The notes below the pieces were generated by a model. That model saw only the letters and a list, made by a program, of their open reading frames with translations, did not search any database and was not told where the DNA came from. A stretch of DNA of 20,660 bases from CAYJEQ01 sp964371155. Its GTDB lineage: Bacteria; Bacillota; Clostridia; Oscillospirales; Ruminococcaceae. Below are positions 6,311 through 12,942 of this stretch, in pieces (position 1 is the first letter of the stretch; every line of letters begins with the position of its first letter). The translations under genes were made by a program, and so were the position numbers. The stretch is taken from contig CAYJLI010000040.1 of NCBI GenBank assembly GCA_964371155.1, positions 1 to 20,660 of the forward strand. Direction: 5' to 3'.

Positions 6311-7453
6311 ATGGCAAATAGTAAAGTTTATTTTACCGACATGCGTGCACTACCGGGCACAAACCTACTTAAAAAGCTTGAGAAACTTGTAAGAACTGCG
6401 GGGATTGAACAGATAGATTTCAAGGACAAATTCACCGCTATTAAAATCCACTTCGGAGAGCCTGGCAACTTAGCTTATCTTCGCCCAAATTACGCCAAAG
6501 TAATTGTGGATGTGGTAAAATCATTGGAGGGAAAGCCGTTTTTAACCGACTGTAATACTCTCTATGTCGGCAGAAGAAAGGACGCCCTTGAGCACCTTGA
6601 AGCCGCCTATGAAAATGGATATTCCCCTTTTTCTACCGGATGTCATGTAATCATTGCGGACGGACTAAAAGGCACCGATGAAACTATTGTCCCCATAAAC
6701 GGCGAGCTTGTTAAAGAGGCGAAAATCGGAACAGCTATTATGGATGCGGATATATTCATATCACTAAACCATTTTAAAGGCCATGAGATGACGGGCTTTG
6801 GCGGTGCGCTTAAAAATATCGGCATGGGATGCGGTAGCCGTGCAGGTAAAATGGAACAGCACTCAAATGGAAAGCCAGAAGTTTTTGCTTCTGCATGTAA
6901 GAAATGTAAGGCTTGTGCAAAAAACTGTGCCCACGGTGCAATCACTTTTGATGCAAGTGGCATAGCTTCTATAAACCATGATAAATGCGTTGGATGTGGA
7001 AGATGTATAGGCGCTTGTACCTTTAATGCAGTTACCACTCCATGGGATGCGGCGGAGGAAGATTTAAACAAAAAGATGGCGGAATATGCCCATGCTGTAA
7101 TAAAAGACAGACCTCATTTCCACATCAGCTTGGTTATTGATGTTTCCCCCTATTGTGATTGCCATGCAGAAAATGATGCGGCGGTTATACCGGATGTTGG
7201 AATGTTCGCTTCTTTTGATCCCGTAGCACTTGATAGAGCCTGTGCGGATGCCTGCAATAAAGAAACAGGCTTCCAAAACAGCTTCATCGGTGATAAACTT
7301 GCAGAATGCGGGGAGAATTCCTGCGAATGCAAACATGAGCACAAAGATCATTTTAAGGTTATGCATTCCAATACTGACTGGGAAGTCTGTCTAAATCATG
7401 CGCAAAAGCTCGGCATAGGCAGTCAAGATTATGATTTAATCGTTGTTAAATAG
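6311..7453 (+). CDS. DUF362 domain protein with two 4Fe-4S clusters
   Basis: This 380-residue protein combines a DUF362 core with a ferredoxin insert. The DUF362 part shows KIHFGEPGN (45-53), DADIFISLNHFKGHE (145-159) and GFGGALKNIGMGCGSRAGK (162-180), all characteristic. The insert has two CxxCxxCxxxC sets, Cys196/199/202/206 and Cys226/229/232/236, enough for two 4Fe-4S clusters. A Cys/His-rich stretch, CECKHEHKDH, lies near 338-347. No signal peptide is seen, so it is probably cytoplasmic. Such proteins are common in strict anaerobes and are thought to carry electrons, but no reaction has been settled for the family as far as I know. The start is the ATG at 6311, after GAAGGAG with 6 bases between. 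An in-frame ATG at 6296 would overlap that ribosome site. It is a single-gene unit with its own promoter and terminator. Confidence 0.85.
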   Translation: MANSKVYFTDMRALPGTNLLKKLEKLVRTAGIEQIDFKDKFTAIKIHFGEPGNLAYLRPNYAKVIVDVVKSLEGKPFLTDCNTLYVGRRKDALEHLEAAYENGYSPFSTGCHVIIADGLKGTDETIVPINGELVKEAKIGTAIMDADIFISLNHFKGHEMTGFGGALKNIGMGCGSRAGKMEQHSNGKPEVFASACKKCKACAKNCAHGAITFDASGIASINHDKCVGCGRCIGACTFNAVTTPWDAAEEDLNKKMAEYAHAVIKDRPHFHISLVIDVSPYCDCHAENDAAVIPDVGMFASFDPVALDRACADACNKETGFQNSFIGDKLAECGENSCECKHEHKDHFKVMHSNTDWEVCLNHAQKLGIGSQDYDLIVVK

Positions 7454-7463
7454 AAAAATATTA

Positions 7464-7508
7464 TTTATGGGTCATTTATCTGCAAGGAGTAGATAAATGA
7501 CCCATAAA
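7464..7508 (+). terminator. hairpin terminator of the DUF362 gene
   Basis: A perfect 18-bp stem (7464-7481 with 7491-7508) with a 9-base loop, starting 10 bases after the stop codon. Confidence 0.75.
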
Positions 7509-7637
7509 ATTTTAGAGGATTTGCCATAGGATGAGTGCCCTAAAACAAACACACAAAATTCGCTTGTATGTAGCAAATATCAGCCCGCATTAGCTTTTTC
7601 TTTTAATATTTCAGATTATCAAAAGATTTTTTGCAGT

Positions 7638-7668
7638 CTGAAAGGGGTGGAAAATCCACCCCTTTCAG
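7638..7668. terminator. hairpin terminator, probably for the spore protein gene
   Basis: A perfect 14-bp GC-rich stem (7638-7651 with 7655-7668) and an AAA loop, 52 bases beyond the stop of the minus-strand spore protein gene. Neither side has a long T tract, so its efficiency is uncertain. Confidence 0.6.
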
Positions 7669-7720
7669 CTTTATAGGAATTAAACCTATAAAATAACTAT
7701 TAAAAAATCAAATTAGCTTA

Positions 7721-7909
7721 CTATTTCATTGAGCTTTCATAAGCCTGAATCATTTTCTTAACCATCTGGCCGCCTACGCTACCAGCCTGCTTAGAGGTAA
7801 GGTCGCCGTTATAACCTTGCTTTAGGTTTACGCCCACTTCGTTTGCGCATTCCATTTTAAATTTGCTTAGGGATTCCTTTGCTTCAGGTACTACAGGTTT
7901 GTTAGCCAT
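7721..7909 (-). CDS. alpha/beta-type small acid-soluble spore protein
   Basis: This 62-residue protein belongs to the alpha/beta SASP family, which coats DNA in the dormant spore, protects it from UV and heat, and is degraded at germination. The conserved core is clear: KFKMECANEVGV (17-28) carries the site normally cut by the GPR protease, and the second helix contains LTSKQAGSVGGQMVKKMI. The length is typical of the family. The start at 7909 gives MANKPVVPEA and follows AAGGAG at 7921-7926 with an 11-base spacer. Expression from a sporulation sigma factor is expected, but I found no clean sigma-G promoter upstream. It is the clearest sign that the host forms endospores. Confidence 0.93.
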   Translation of the reverse strand: MANKPVVPEAKESLSKFKMECANEVGVNLKQGYNGDLTSKQAGSVGGQMVKKMIQAYESSMK

Positions 7910-8192
7910 AATTTTGTACTCTCCTTAAAATTTCTTTTTAACTATTTATTAACCTTGCGCTTGCCTTATTAGTATCGGCTATTACGCTTTAATTATTACT
8001 GCACAAATTTTGGAAATATTCTATCACAAAAGCGGAGTGCGATGATATAATCAGCCATCACTTTCGATTGCCATAAAGTGGGCATAAAATATAATAAACA
8101 CAAAATTTCAAATTGCTTTTATCAGCACTGAATGCCTTTCTTAGTATGCCTTCCCACATCGCAGGTAAATCAAGATATACTAAGGCGTTTTA

Positions 8193-8741
8193 TTATGTGT
8201 TTTTTATATTTATTTTATTTTCAAAAACTCCAACACTCAGTGATATTGCGGTGCTCGCTATCAGTATGGCGGTATGCTTATTGCCTGAGTACTCCACTAT
8301 AAACTCGGCAGGCTCAGCCATCTTTCCTTTTACTGTGGGTATTGCACGCTGGAGTGAAAGGGATAGCTTCTTATCCTCATCGCTTGCAACGGCAATAGTA
8401 CTCTTTGTGCCAAACCCACAGGAAATTACATGGGCGCCATGCTCGAAATTTTCAAAGCTGTTTTCGGTGTCGGGATGAATCAGCCAGATTTCAGAATGCT
8501 TTGAAATAATCGGAAGCTCTTCTTTATTAAAATCACTGCCTATTATAACAAGCTTCTGGCAAGATATTTCTGAAAGCTCTGAAAGCTCACAAAGTATAAA
8601 TGCAGCTTCACCGCAAAGCTTGATGGAGTCTTCGCCTATAAGGCTTACTCCATATCCCTCACCTTTAAGAAATGCATACAGCATATTAAGGAGATTTTCA
8701 CCATCTTCTTTAATGCTGTTTGCGATTATAGTGTTGCCCAA
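8193..8741 (-). CDS. unrecognised conserved-looking protein of about 182 residues
   Basis: The frame is open from a GTG at 8816, but the first 25 codons would run through a terminator-like hairpin (8768-8809). I therefore place the start at a TTG at 8741, just after a weak AAAGGCGGG site, giving MGNTIIANSIKEDGENLL. The protein has alternating hydrophobic strands and short helices typical of a Rossmann-like alpha/beta fold. It ends with a hydrophobic stretch, HTAILIASTAISLSVGVF (about 156-173). Segments such as HVISCGFGTKSTIAVAS and SLQRAIP recall small clostridial proteins related to the C-terminal part of Mur ligases. That resemblance is from memory and weak. No catalytic motif is obvious and no function is assigned. 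The gene ends in a short inverted repeat (8140-8147 with 8177-8184). Confidence 0.6.
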   Translation of the reverse strand: MGNTIIANSIKEDGENLLNMLYAFLKGEGYGVSLIGEDSIKLCGEAAFILCELSELSEISCQKLVIIGSDFNKEELPIISKHSEIWLIHPDTENSFENFEHGAHVISCGFGTKSTIAVASDEDKKLSLSLQRAIPTVKGKMAEPAEFIVEYSGNKHTAILIASTAISLSVGVFENKINIKNT

Positions 8742-8767
8742 AAGCTTCCCGCCTTTCAAACAAAAAT

Positions 8768-8809
8768 ATAATACCGAGCTAAATGGCATCACGCAAAGCT
8801 CGGTATTAT
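8768..8809 (-). terminator. hairpin with T-rich tail in the leader of the 8193-8741 gene
   Basis: A 13-bp stem (8768-8780 with 8797-8809) and a 16-base loop are followed on the minus strand by a T-rich run. It either ends a gene hidden in the neighbouring assembly gap or acts as an attenuator ahead of the 182-residue protein. Rubrerythrin already has its own terminator on the far side of the gap. Confidence 0.6.
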
Positions 8810-8859
8810 TATGCACATTAAAACAAAAAATATTTTAACATATAAAATTTTAATTAAAA

Positions 8860-8959
8860 NNNNNNNNNNNNNNNNNNNNNNNNNNNNNNNNNNNNNNNNN
8901 NNNNNNNNNNNNNNNNNNNNNNNNNNNNNNNNNNNNNNNNNNNNNNNNNNNNNNNNNNN
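8860..8959. other. assembly gap (100 N)
   Basis: Exactly 100 N. The flanks are AT-rich and do not overlap each other, so an unknown amount of sequence, possibly including a gene, is missing. Confidence 0.9.
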
Positions 8960-8970
8960 AATAAAAATAA

Positions 8971-9004
8971 AAAGGCAAATGATGAAGATTCATCATTTGC
9001 CTTT
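8971..9004 (-). terminator. rubrerythrin terminator
   Basis: A perfect 15-bp stem (8971-8985 with 8990-9004) with a 4-base loop, followed on the minus strand by a T-rich tail, 15 bases beyond the rubrerythrin stop. Confidence 0.8.
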
Positions 9005-9019
9005 AATATAAGCTCTAAA

Positions 9020-9562
9020 TTATGCAAAATATCTTTTTAGTAGGCCTAAGAAAGCCTGTCCATGTCTTGCTTCGTCTTTGCACATTTCATGTACTGTGTC
9101 ATGGATGGCATCTAAGTTTTGCTGTTTAGCCTTTGTTGCAAGTGCTTTTTTGCCCTCACATGCTCCGCCTTCAGCCGCAACTCTAAGCTCTAAGTTTTTC
9201 TTAGTGTTTGGGAATACAACTTCGCCGAGTAGCTCTGCAAATTTTGCTGCGTGCTCTGCTTCTTCATAAGCTATTCTCTTATAAGCCTCTGCAACTTCAG
9301 GGTAGCCCTCTCTATCCGCTTGACGGCTCATAGCAAGGTACATACCAACCTCTGTGCACTCGCCCATGAAATTCATTCTGAGTGCTTCCACAATTTCAGG
9401 GTCAACACCTTGTGCCACGCCTATGCGGTGCTCGTCCGCCCATGCATGGTTTTCTTCCTGCTCTTTAAACTTTGTGCTTGGCGCCTTACATTGTGGACAT
9501 AGATCCGGTGGTGTGTCCCCCTCGTGCATGTAGCCGCAGATTACGCAAATGTACTTTTTCAT
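9020..9562 (-). CDS. rubrerythrin with N-terminal rubredoxin domain (reverse rubrerythrin)
   Basis: This 180-residue protein scavenges peroxide, and perhaps oxygen, in anaerobes. Electrons pass from an N-terminal rubredoxin Fe(Cys)4 site to a ferritin-like diiron centre. The rubredoxin part shows CVICGYMHEG (Cys6, Cys9) and CPQC (Cys22, Cys25). The ferritin-like part shows MGECTEVGMYLAMSRQA, EEAEHAAKF and DEARHGQAF, which supply the Glu/His metal ligands. In ordinary rubrerythrins the rubredoxin is C-terminal. The swapped order marks the reverse rubrerythrin type described in Clostridium acetobutylicum. The ATG at 9562 follows AGAGGAGT (9571-9578). A near-consensus promoter at 9623-9651 drives it and its own terminator follows. 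In clostridia, homologues are induced by air, but no operator is evident here. Confidence 0.93.
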   Translation of the reverse strand: MKKYICVICGYMHEGDTPPDLCPQCKAPSTKFKEQEENHAWADEHRIGVAQGVDPEIVEALRMNFMGECTEVGMYLAMSRQADREGYPEVAEAYKRIAYEEAEHAAKFAELLGEVVFPNTKKNLELRVAAEGGACEGKKALATKAKQQNLDAIHDTVHEMCKDEARHGQAFLGLLKRYFA

Positions 9563-9622
9563 GATAAAAAACTCCTCTCAAATTTTGTTTTTATTTTATT
9601 TTTAAATAAAATCTTCTGCTAA

Positions 9623-9651
9623 AGTATACCAATTAAGTATAGTATTGTCAA
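9623..9651 (-). promoter_or_regulatory. near-consensus promoter of rubrerythrin, overlapping the upstream gene's stop
   Basis: Perfect TTGACA (9651-9646), a 17-base spacer and TATACT (9628-9623) on the minus strand. The TGA stop codon of the upstream NERD gene (9650-9648) lies inside the -35 hexamer. Confidence 0.8.
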
Positions 9652-10358
9652 GAGGCTTTTGTATATTTTTGGATGGTTTTCAAAACTTTTTTTGGCTGAT
9701 AGCTTTTTTTAGACCTTGAATTTCTTATGCCCTTAAGCATTTTATCTTCGTCGCCCGAAAAGAATACACTTTCACCCGAAAAATCAATTTTGTTTTCCAA
9801 ATTTCTGTTTGAAAAATATACTCCTGTAACTACTGATAAATCAATTTTTTCAGCCTTTAGTATCGATAATAGCACTTCACGGTGGCGCTTAACCTGAAAA
9901 AGTGGATTGTAGGGTGTCTTAATTTCACCGCTTTTAGGCTTGAGTTGCTTAAGATTTCTATCGTCCGCCTTGCCGCTTAGTATTCCACTAATATTTTTCA
10001 CCTCTAAAATATAAATTCTTGTAGGTGATATTATTATATAATCTATTTGTGCACTGCCGGCACTGCCTTTAATGATGATATCGCCAATTACCAAAAAATC
10101 ATCGGGCAAATTTGCAAGTAGGGCAAGGGTGCTTTTCTCACCGATTATTCCACCTTTGAGTATACCAAGATTTTTTCTGCCAACTACAATGATATAAAGC
10201 ATTGGCAGTATCAGCAAAGCGCCAAAATATATTTTTTCATACATTAAATAAAGTACTGCCAGCGATAAAAGCAGTAGAATTACAGCATAGCTAAATAGGG
10301 ACTTATAATATGAAATCCAAACAGAATTTGCTTTAAATTTATTTATAATTTTCGCCAT
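9648..10358 (-). CDS. membrane-anchored NERD-domain protein (nuclease-related)
   Basis: This 236-residue protein has two hydrophobic segments near the N-terminus (about 22-40 and 43-60), then a NERD domain (about 68-175). Recognisable blocks are GGIIGEKSTLALLANLP, SAQIDYIIISPTRIYILEVKNISG and the later NPLFQVKRHREVL. NERD domains share the D...ExK core of restriction-endonuclease-like folds. Here the Asp of QIDYI and the Glu-x-Lys of LEVKN are present, so the putative active site looks intact. The cellular role is unknown; such proteins are usually predicted to act on DNA or RNA near the membrane. The basic C-terminus (SRSKKSYQPKK) could bind nucleic acid. The ATG at 10358 follows AAAGGAG. 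The gene abuts the rubrerythrin promoter and has no clear terminator, so read-through is likely. Confidence 0.8.
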   Translation of the reverse strand: MAKIINKFKANSVWISYYKSLFSYAVILLLLSLAVLYLMYEKIYFGALLILPMLYIIVVGRKNLGILKGGIIGEKSTLALLANLPDDFLVIGDIIIKGSAGSAQIDYIIISPTRIYILEVKNISGILSGKADDRNLKQLKPKSGEIKTPYNPLFQVKRHREVLLSILKAEKIDLSVVTGVYFSNRNLENKIDFSGESVFFSGDEDKMLKGIRNSRSKKSYQPKKVLKTIQKYTKAS

Positions 10359-10444
10359 TTTTACTCCTTTTGAAAAAACTTATTATTTTTTTGTATATTT
10401 TAAAATGTATCCACAAATAATATAGTCGAAGTGAGGTGAAAAAG

Positions 10445-10606
10445 ATGTCCAAAAAAGAAAACAAAAAACAGTATGAAAACAAGCAAAATCCAACAACAAC
10501 ACAGAGCAAAACTCCAAACTCGGAGAACAGCTCAAAACCTTCTACGACAAACGGCCCTTCCCACAATCATAATCATAACCACAATCACAGCAGTAGAGAT
10601 TCTTAA
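10445..10606 (+). CDS. 53-residue hydrophilic protein with a His-Asn repeat tail
   Basis: The ATG at 10445 follows GAGGTG at good spacing, and the frame ends with TAA at 10604-10606, 10 bases before a strong terminator. The protein is almost free of hydrophobic residues. It has a Lys/Glu/Asn-rich start (MSKKENKKQYENKQN), a Ser/Thr/Asn/Pro-rich middle, and a tail with four His-Asn pairs plus a final His (residues 40-48), then SSRDS. No known domain is recognised. The composition suggests a disordered protein. The histidines could bind Ni, Zn or Cu, and a small spore or coat protein is another possibility. The ribosome site, stop and terminator make it a credible gene despite its size. It is transcribed divergently from the NERD gene. 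Confidence 0.6.
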   Translation: MSKKENKKQYENKQNPTTTQSKTPNSENSSKPSTTNGPSHNHNHNHNHSSRDS

Positions 10607-10616
10607 GAGTGTTTTT

Positions 10617-10668
10617 AAAAAAGGAGCGTTTTTTCTGGGATATTCGCAGAAAAGGACGCTCCTTTTTT
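10617..10668. terminator. bidirectional terminator between convergent genes
   Basis: A 13-bp outer stem (10617-10629 with 10656-10668), A-rich at the base and T-rich at the end, encloses an inner 7-bp stem. Stem ends of this kind work in both directions and serve the small His-rich gene and the converging GNAT gene. Confidence 0.85.
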
Positions 10669-11099
10669 TACACTATTTCTTTTACCATATCAATATGGGG
10701 GCAGTATTCATCTAAATACTCCTCGCCAACAGCTTTATATCCGAGCTTTTCATAAAACCCCCTCACTCTGCACTGAGCCGAGAGCTTTATTTTTTTGCCA
10801 CCTAATTTTATGATTTCTTTTTCAACCGCAAGCATCAGAAATTCGCCGAGGTTTTTCCCCCTATGCTTTTTACTTACGCATATTCTGCCTATTTTATAGT
10901 AGCCGTCGCTGAAGAATGTCCTTCCCACGGCACAGAGTTCATCCTCGGAATAAACCGCTAAATGTAGGGCGGTTTCATCTATTTCATCTATTTCATTTGT
11001 GAATTTCTGCTCATCTACAAAAATTTCCAATCTAAGTGTGGCGCATTCAGGCAGATTTTTTAGTCCAACCGCTGTTTTCACAGTGTAATTATTCTCCAT
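10668..11099 (-). CDS. GNAT family N-acetyltransferase
   Basis: This 143-residue protein belongs to the GCN5-related acetyltransferases. It opens with LRLEIFVDEQKFTNEIDEID, typical of a subgroup of small clostridial and ElaA-like enzymes. It carries the acetyl-CoA pyrophosphate loop as RGKNLG (residues 80-85) after the strand IGRICVSKK. A later AQCRVRGFYEKLGYKAVGEEYLDEYCPHIDMVKE is the usual C-terminal block with the acceptor-side tyrosine. The acceptor is not predictable from sequence. The ATG at 11099 follows GGAGG, and a good promoter lies just upstream (11128-11156). It ends in a shared bidirectional terminator. Confidence 0.85.
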   Translation of the reverse strand: MENNYTVKTAVGLKNLPECATLRLEIFVDEQKFTNEIDEIDETALHLAVYSEDELCAVGRTFFSDGYYKIGRICVSKKHRGKNLGEFLMLAVEKEIIKLGGKKIKLSAQCRVRGFYEKLGYKAVGEEYLDEYCPHIDMVKEIV

Positions 11100-11127
11100 T
11101 TTTCCTCCAAAATAACTATTTTAACTA

Positions 11128-11156
11128 ATTATATTTGAAATGGAAGAGAATATCAA
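11128..11156 (-). promoter_or_regulatory. sigma-A promoter for the GNAT gene
   Basis: TTGATA (11156-11151), a 17-base spacer and perfect TATAAT (11133-11128) on the minus strand. Confidence 0.7.
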
Positions 11157-11227
11157 GTAATTTAAACTTAACATTTTTATTGCTAAATTGTAAAATAAAA
11201 GAAAAAATATCAAATTCCGCTAAAATA

Positions 11228-11236
11228 TGCTACAAT
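11228..11236 (+). promoter_or_regulatory. candidate extended -10 promoter for the pdaA-like gene
   Basis: TGCTACAAT fits an extended -10 element (TG-N-TATAAT with one change), and no good -35 lies upstream. It would give a 5' leader of about 170 bases. A sporulation promoter would be expected for this gene but was not found. Confidence 0.35.
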
Positions 11237-11413
11237 AAATATAGGAGTTGCACCTATTGCCAAAGGGTATTGCTTTTTAAAAATAGAGGCAAAACTTTAT
11301 TTACCGCCGAAGACACCCCAGCACTCTTAACTCCAAAACAATCAATAGCATTATTTATGTTTTAGGTGACAAACTAATCATAATTACACTCTTATTTATA
11401 TGGAGGATTTTTA

Positions 11414-12349
11414 ATGAATAAATATTTTTTAGCCGCCTTTATAGTGCTTTCTTTAACCATATTTTCTGCTTGCAGTGAAAGGGAATGGGGGGGAGAGGAC
11501 TCCTCATCTTCTGATGAACAAAGCGAAGTGCAATCGAGCTCGGAGGAAAGCGTGGAGCAAAGCGAAGAGCCAAAAACCGAGGAGGAAATAAATGCTCCGA
11601 CCTTAAGCCTTCCCCTACCGCCCGATTTAACAGCAGATGTTGACGCATTAATAGCGCTTGACATGGAGCAAGTCCCATGGGGACCTGGGACACATATGGA
11701 CGAAGAAAACAGACCCATAGCTTGCGTATCACTTCAAGAAGAGTATGGTAAATACAATGCATACTTCATCGCATCCGATGAAAAGACAATCTATTTAACC
11801 TTCGATAACGGCTATGAAAATGGCTATACCGACGATATACTCGACACATTAAAAGACAGGGGAGTAACAGCCACTTTTTTCATTACGCTTCCCTATGCAA
11901 AAAGCCAAACAGAGCTTGTGAGTAGAATGATTGAGGAGGGCCATGTGGTGGCAAACCACAGTTCTGACCACCCTAATTTCACCACAATTTCACCCGAAGA
12001 AGCTATTGCTGACATTGCAGAAATGCACAATTTCGTAAAGGAAGAATACGACTATGAAATGTATCTCTTCCGCTATCCCGAGGGAGCATTTAGCGAGCAA
12101 ACCGCCGTGCTTTTAAAGGACTTAGGATATACTTCGGTGTTTTGGAGTTTTGCCTATGCCGACTGGGATGTAAATAATCAGCCCGATTATGCCACAGCAT
12201 ATGATAAGATAACCGATAATCTCCACAATGGTGCAATATATCTGCTGCACGCAGTATCGGAAACTAATGCACAAGTATTGGGCGAGGTTTTAGATTATGC
12301 CACCGATTTAGGCTACACATTTGGAAACGGACATGAATTATTAGCTTAA
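11414..12349 (+). CDS. pdaA: polysaccharide deacetylase, PdaA-like lipoprotein
   Basis: This 311-residue NodB-fold deacetylase closely resembles Bacillus PdaA, which removes N-acetyl groups from muramic acid so that the delta-lactam of spore cortex can form. A signal peptide ends at the lipobox FSAC (Cys20). A Ser/Glu-rich linker runs to about 60, and the catalytic domain follows. Catalytic motifs are TFDNGYENGYT (Asp131), NHSSDHP (His182, His186), RYPEG (Arg220), DWDVNNQP (Asp250) and LLHAVS (His279). The Asn after the catalytic Asp is typical of PdaA, where other deacetylases have Asp. A lipobox and long acidic linker suggest membrane anchoring. A TATGGAGG ribosome site precedes the ATG. 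With the SASP gene nearby it supports a spore-forming host. A related vegetative peptidoglycan deacetylase is the alternative. Confidence 0.88.
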   Translation: MNKYFLAAFIVLSLTIFSACSEREWGGEDSSSSDEQSEVQSSSEESVEQSEEPKTEEEINAPTLSLPLPPDLTADVDALIALDMEQVPWGPGTHMDEENRPIACVSLQEEYGKYNAYFIASDEKTIYLTFDNGYENGYTDDILDTLKDRGVTATFFITLPYAKSQTELVSRMIEEGHVVANHSSDHPNFTTISPEEAIADIAEMHNFVKEEYDYEMYLFRYPEGAFSEQTAVLLKDLGYTSVFWSFAYADWDVNNQPDYATAYDKITDNLHNGAIYLLHAVSETNAQVLGEVLDYATDLGYTFGNGHELLA

Positions 12350-12510
12350 TTAAGAAATGTAAACAAGGGCGAGAAAATTTTCCCCTAAACAATCCGCACA
12401 AAAATAAATTCACGGGCTTGGGAGAAAACAGCACAGACCACCACAAAGCAGGGAAGGGCATAAGAAGATAGTATAAATTAATGGCAATCTTAAAATAAAT
12501 CTAATTATGA

Positions 12511-12542
12511 ATACAATCCACCATAAAAATGGTGGATTGTAT
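12511..12542 (+). terminator. hairpin terminator downstream of the pdaA-like gene
   Basis: A perfect 14-bp stem (12511-12524 with 12529-12542) with an AAAA loop and an AT-rich tail. It lies 161 bases beyond the stop codon, farther than usual. Confidence 0.6.
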
Positions 12543-12550
12543 ATTTATAT

Positions 12551-12634
12551 GCCTTGTGGTTATGAGCGAACTTCACCTCTCGTCGTACATTTGTACGACT
12601 TCGGGCAAGGCAAAAGGCGATAAAGCGCCTTTTG
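12551..12634. repeat. nested inverted repeats, possible structured RNA or intergenic repeat
   Basis: GCCTTG (12551-12556) can pair with CAAGGC (12606-12611). They enclose a tight hairpin with perfect 8-bp arms (12582-12589 with 12592-12599). A second hairpin follows at once (12611-12619 with 12626-12634). The G+C content is higher than in the surroundings. No known RNA family is recognised. Confidence 0.45.
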
Positions 12635-12876
12635 CTTCAGTTAGACCCATTCTGCACTATTTTCTCACAGTCCAAGTATAATTCAGTCATAGCCCCTATG
12701 CGCCGTGATTGAGCATTAATGAATAGCTTCTCTAATTGACTATTTCATAGTTTTGTGCTATTATTTTGGGGTAAATGTCTGTGGATTTTCAGCCATTAAT
12801 AATACCCACTTTAATATATATTTCACTTTCGTCATGGGGTAAAATATAAAGAATTACAGAGTACGCATTACTTTTC

Positions 12877-12903
12877 ACTATAAATGAAATCTAAATTTAT
12901 AGT
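12877..12903. promoter_or_regulatory. inverted repeat upstream of the BTAD regulator, possible operator
   Basis: ACTATAAAT (12877-12885) and ATTTATAGT (12895-12903) form a perfect 9-bp inverted repeat with a 9-base spacer, 40 bases before the probable start. Its position suits an operator or autoregulatory site. The AT-rich composition lowers its significance. Confidence 0.4.
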
Positions 12904-12942
12904 TTTAATATATAGCGAATTTTAGATATGGAGGGCGCTGAA

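Larger units (their letters stand above)
11100..11413. other. divergent intergenic region and pdaA-like leader
   Basis: It contains the GNAT promoter on the minus strand and, on the plus strand, an extended -10 promoter followed by a leader of about 170 bases. The leader starts with a small hairpin (ATAGG / CCTAT, near 11240-11256), and TTGCC and GGCAA segments farther on could pair. I do not recognise a riboswitch class. Open frames here lack ribosome sites. Confidence 0.4.
12350..12942. other. hairpin-rich intergenic region
   Basis: About 590 bases without a supported gene. It holds the pdaA-like terminator (12511-12542), a nested structured stretch (12551-12634) and an inverted repeat (12877-12903) close to the regulator's start. 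No sigma-A promoter for the regulator is convincing. The remainder is AT-rich with no visible feature. Confidence 0.55.

Noticed and set aside
7910..8060. Sigma-G promoter for the spore protein gene
   Set aside because: Partial matches such as GATACTA exist, but none has a proper -35 at the right distance.
8113..8478. 121-codon plus-strand frame opposite the 182-residue protein
   Set aside because: It is antisense to a better frame, has no ribosome site and its translation resembles no known family.
10339..10566. 75-codon minus-strand frame with a Phe/Cys-rich product
   Set aside because: It is a shadow of the His-Asn-rich small gene and the promoter region. The plus-strand frame has the ribosome site and terminator.
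11135..11365. 76-codon plus-strand frame ahead of the pdaA-like gene
   Set aside because: It has no start signal and low-complexity content, and lies in a promoter and leader region.
12551..12634. tRNA or CRISPR-like structure
   Set aside because: There is no cloverleaf and no CCA end, and no spaced direct repeats are present.
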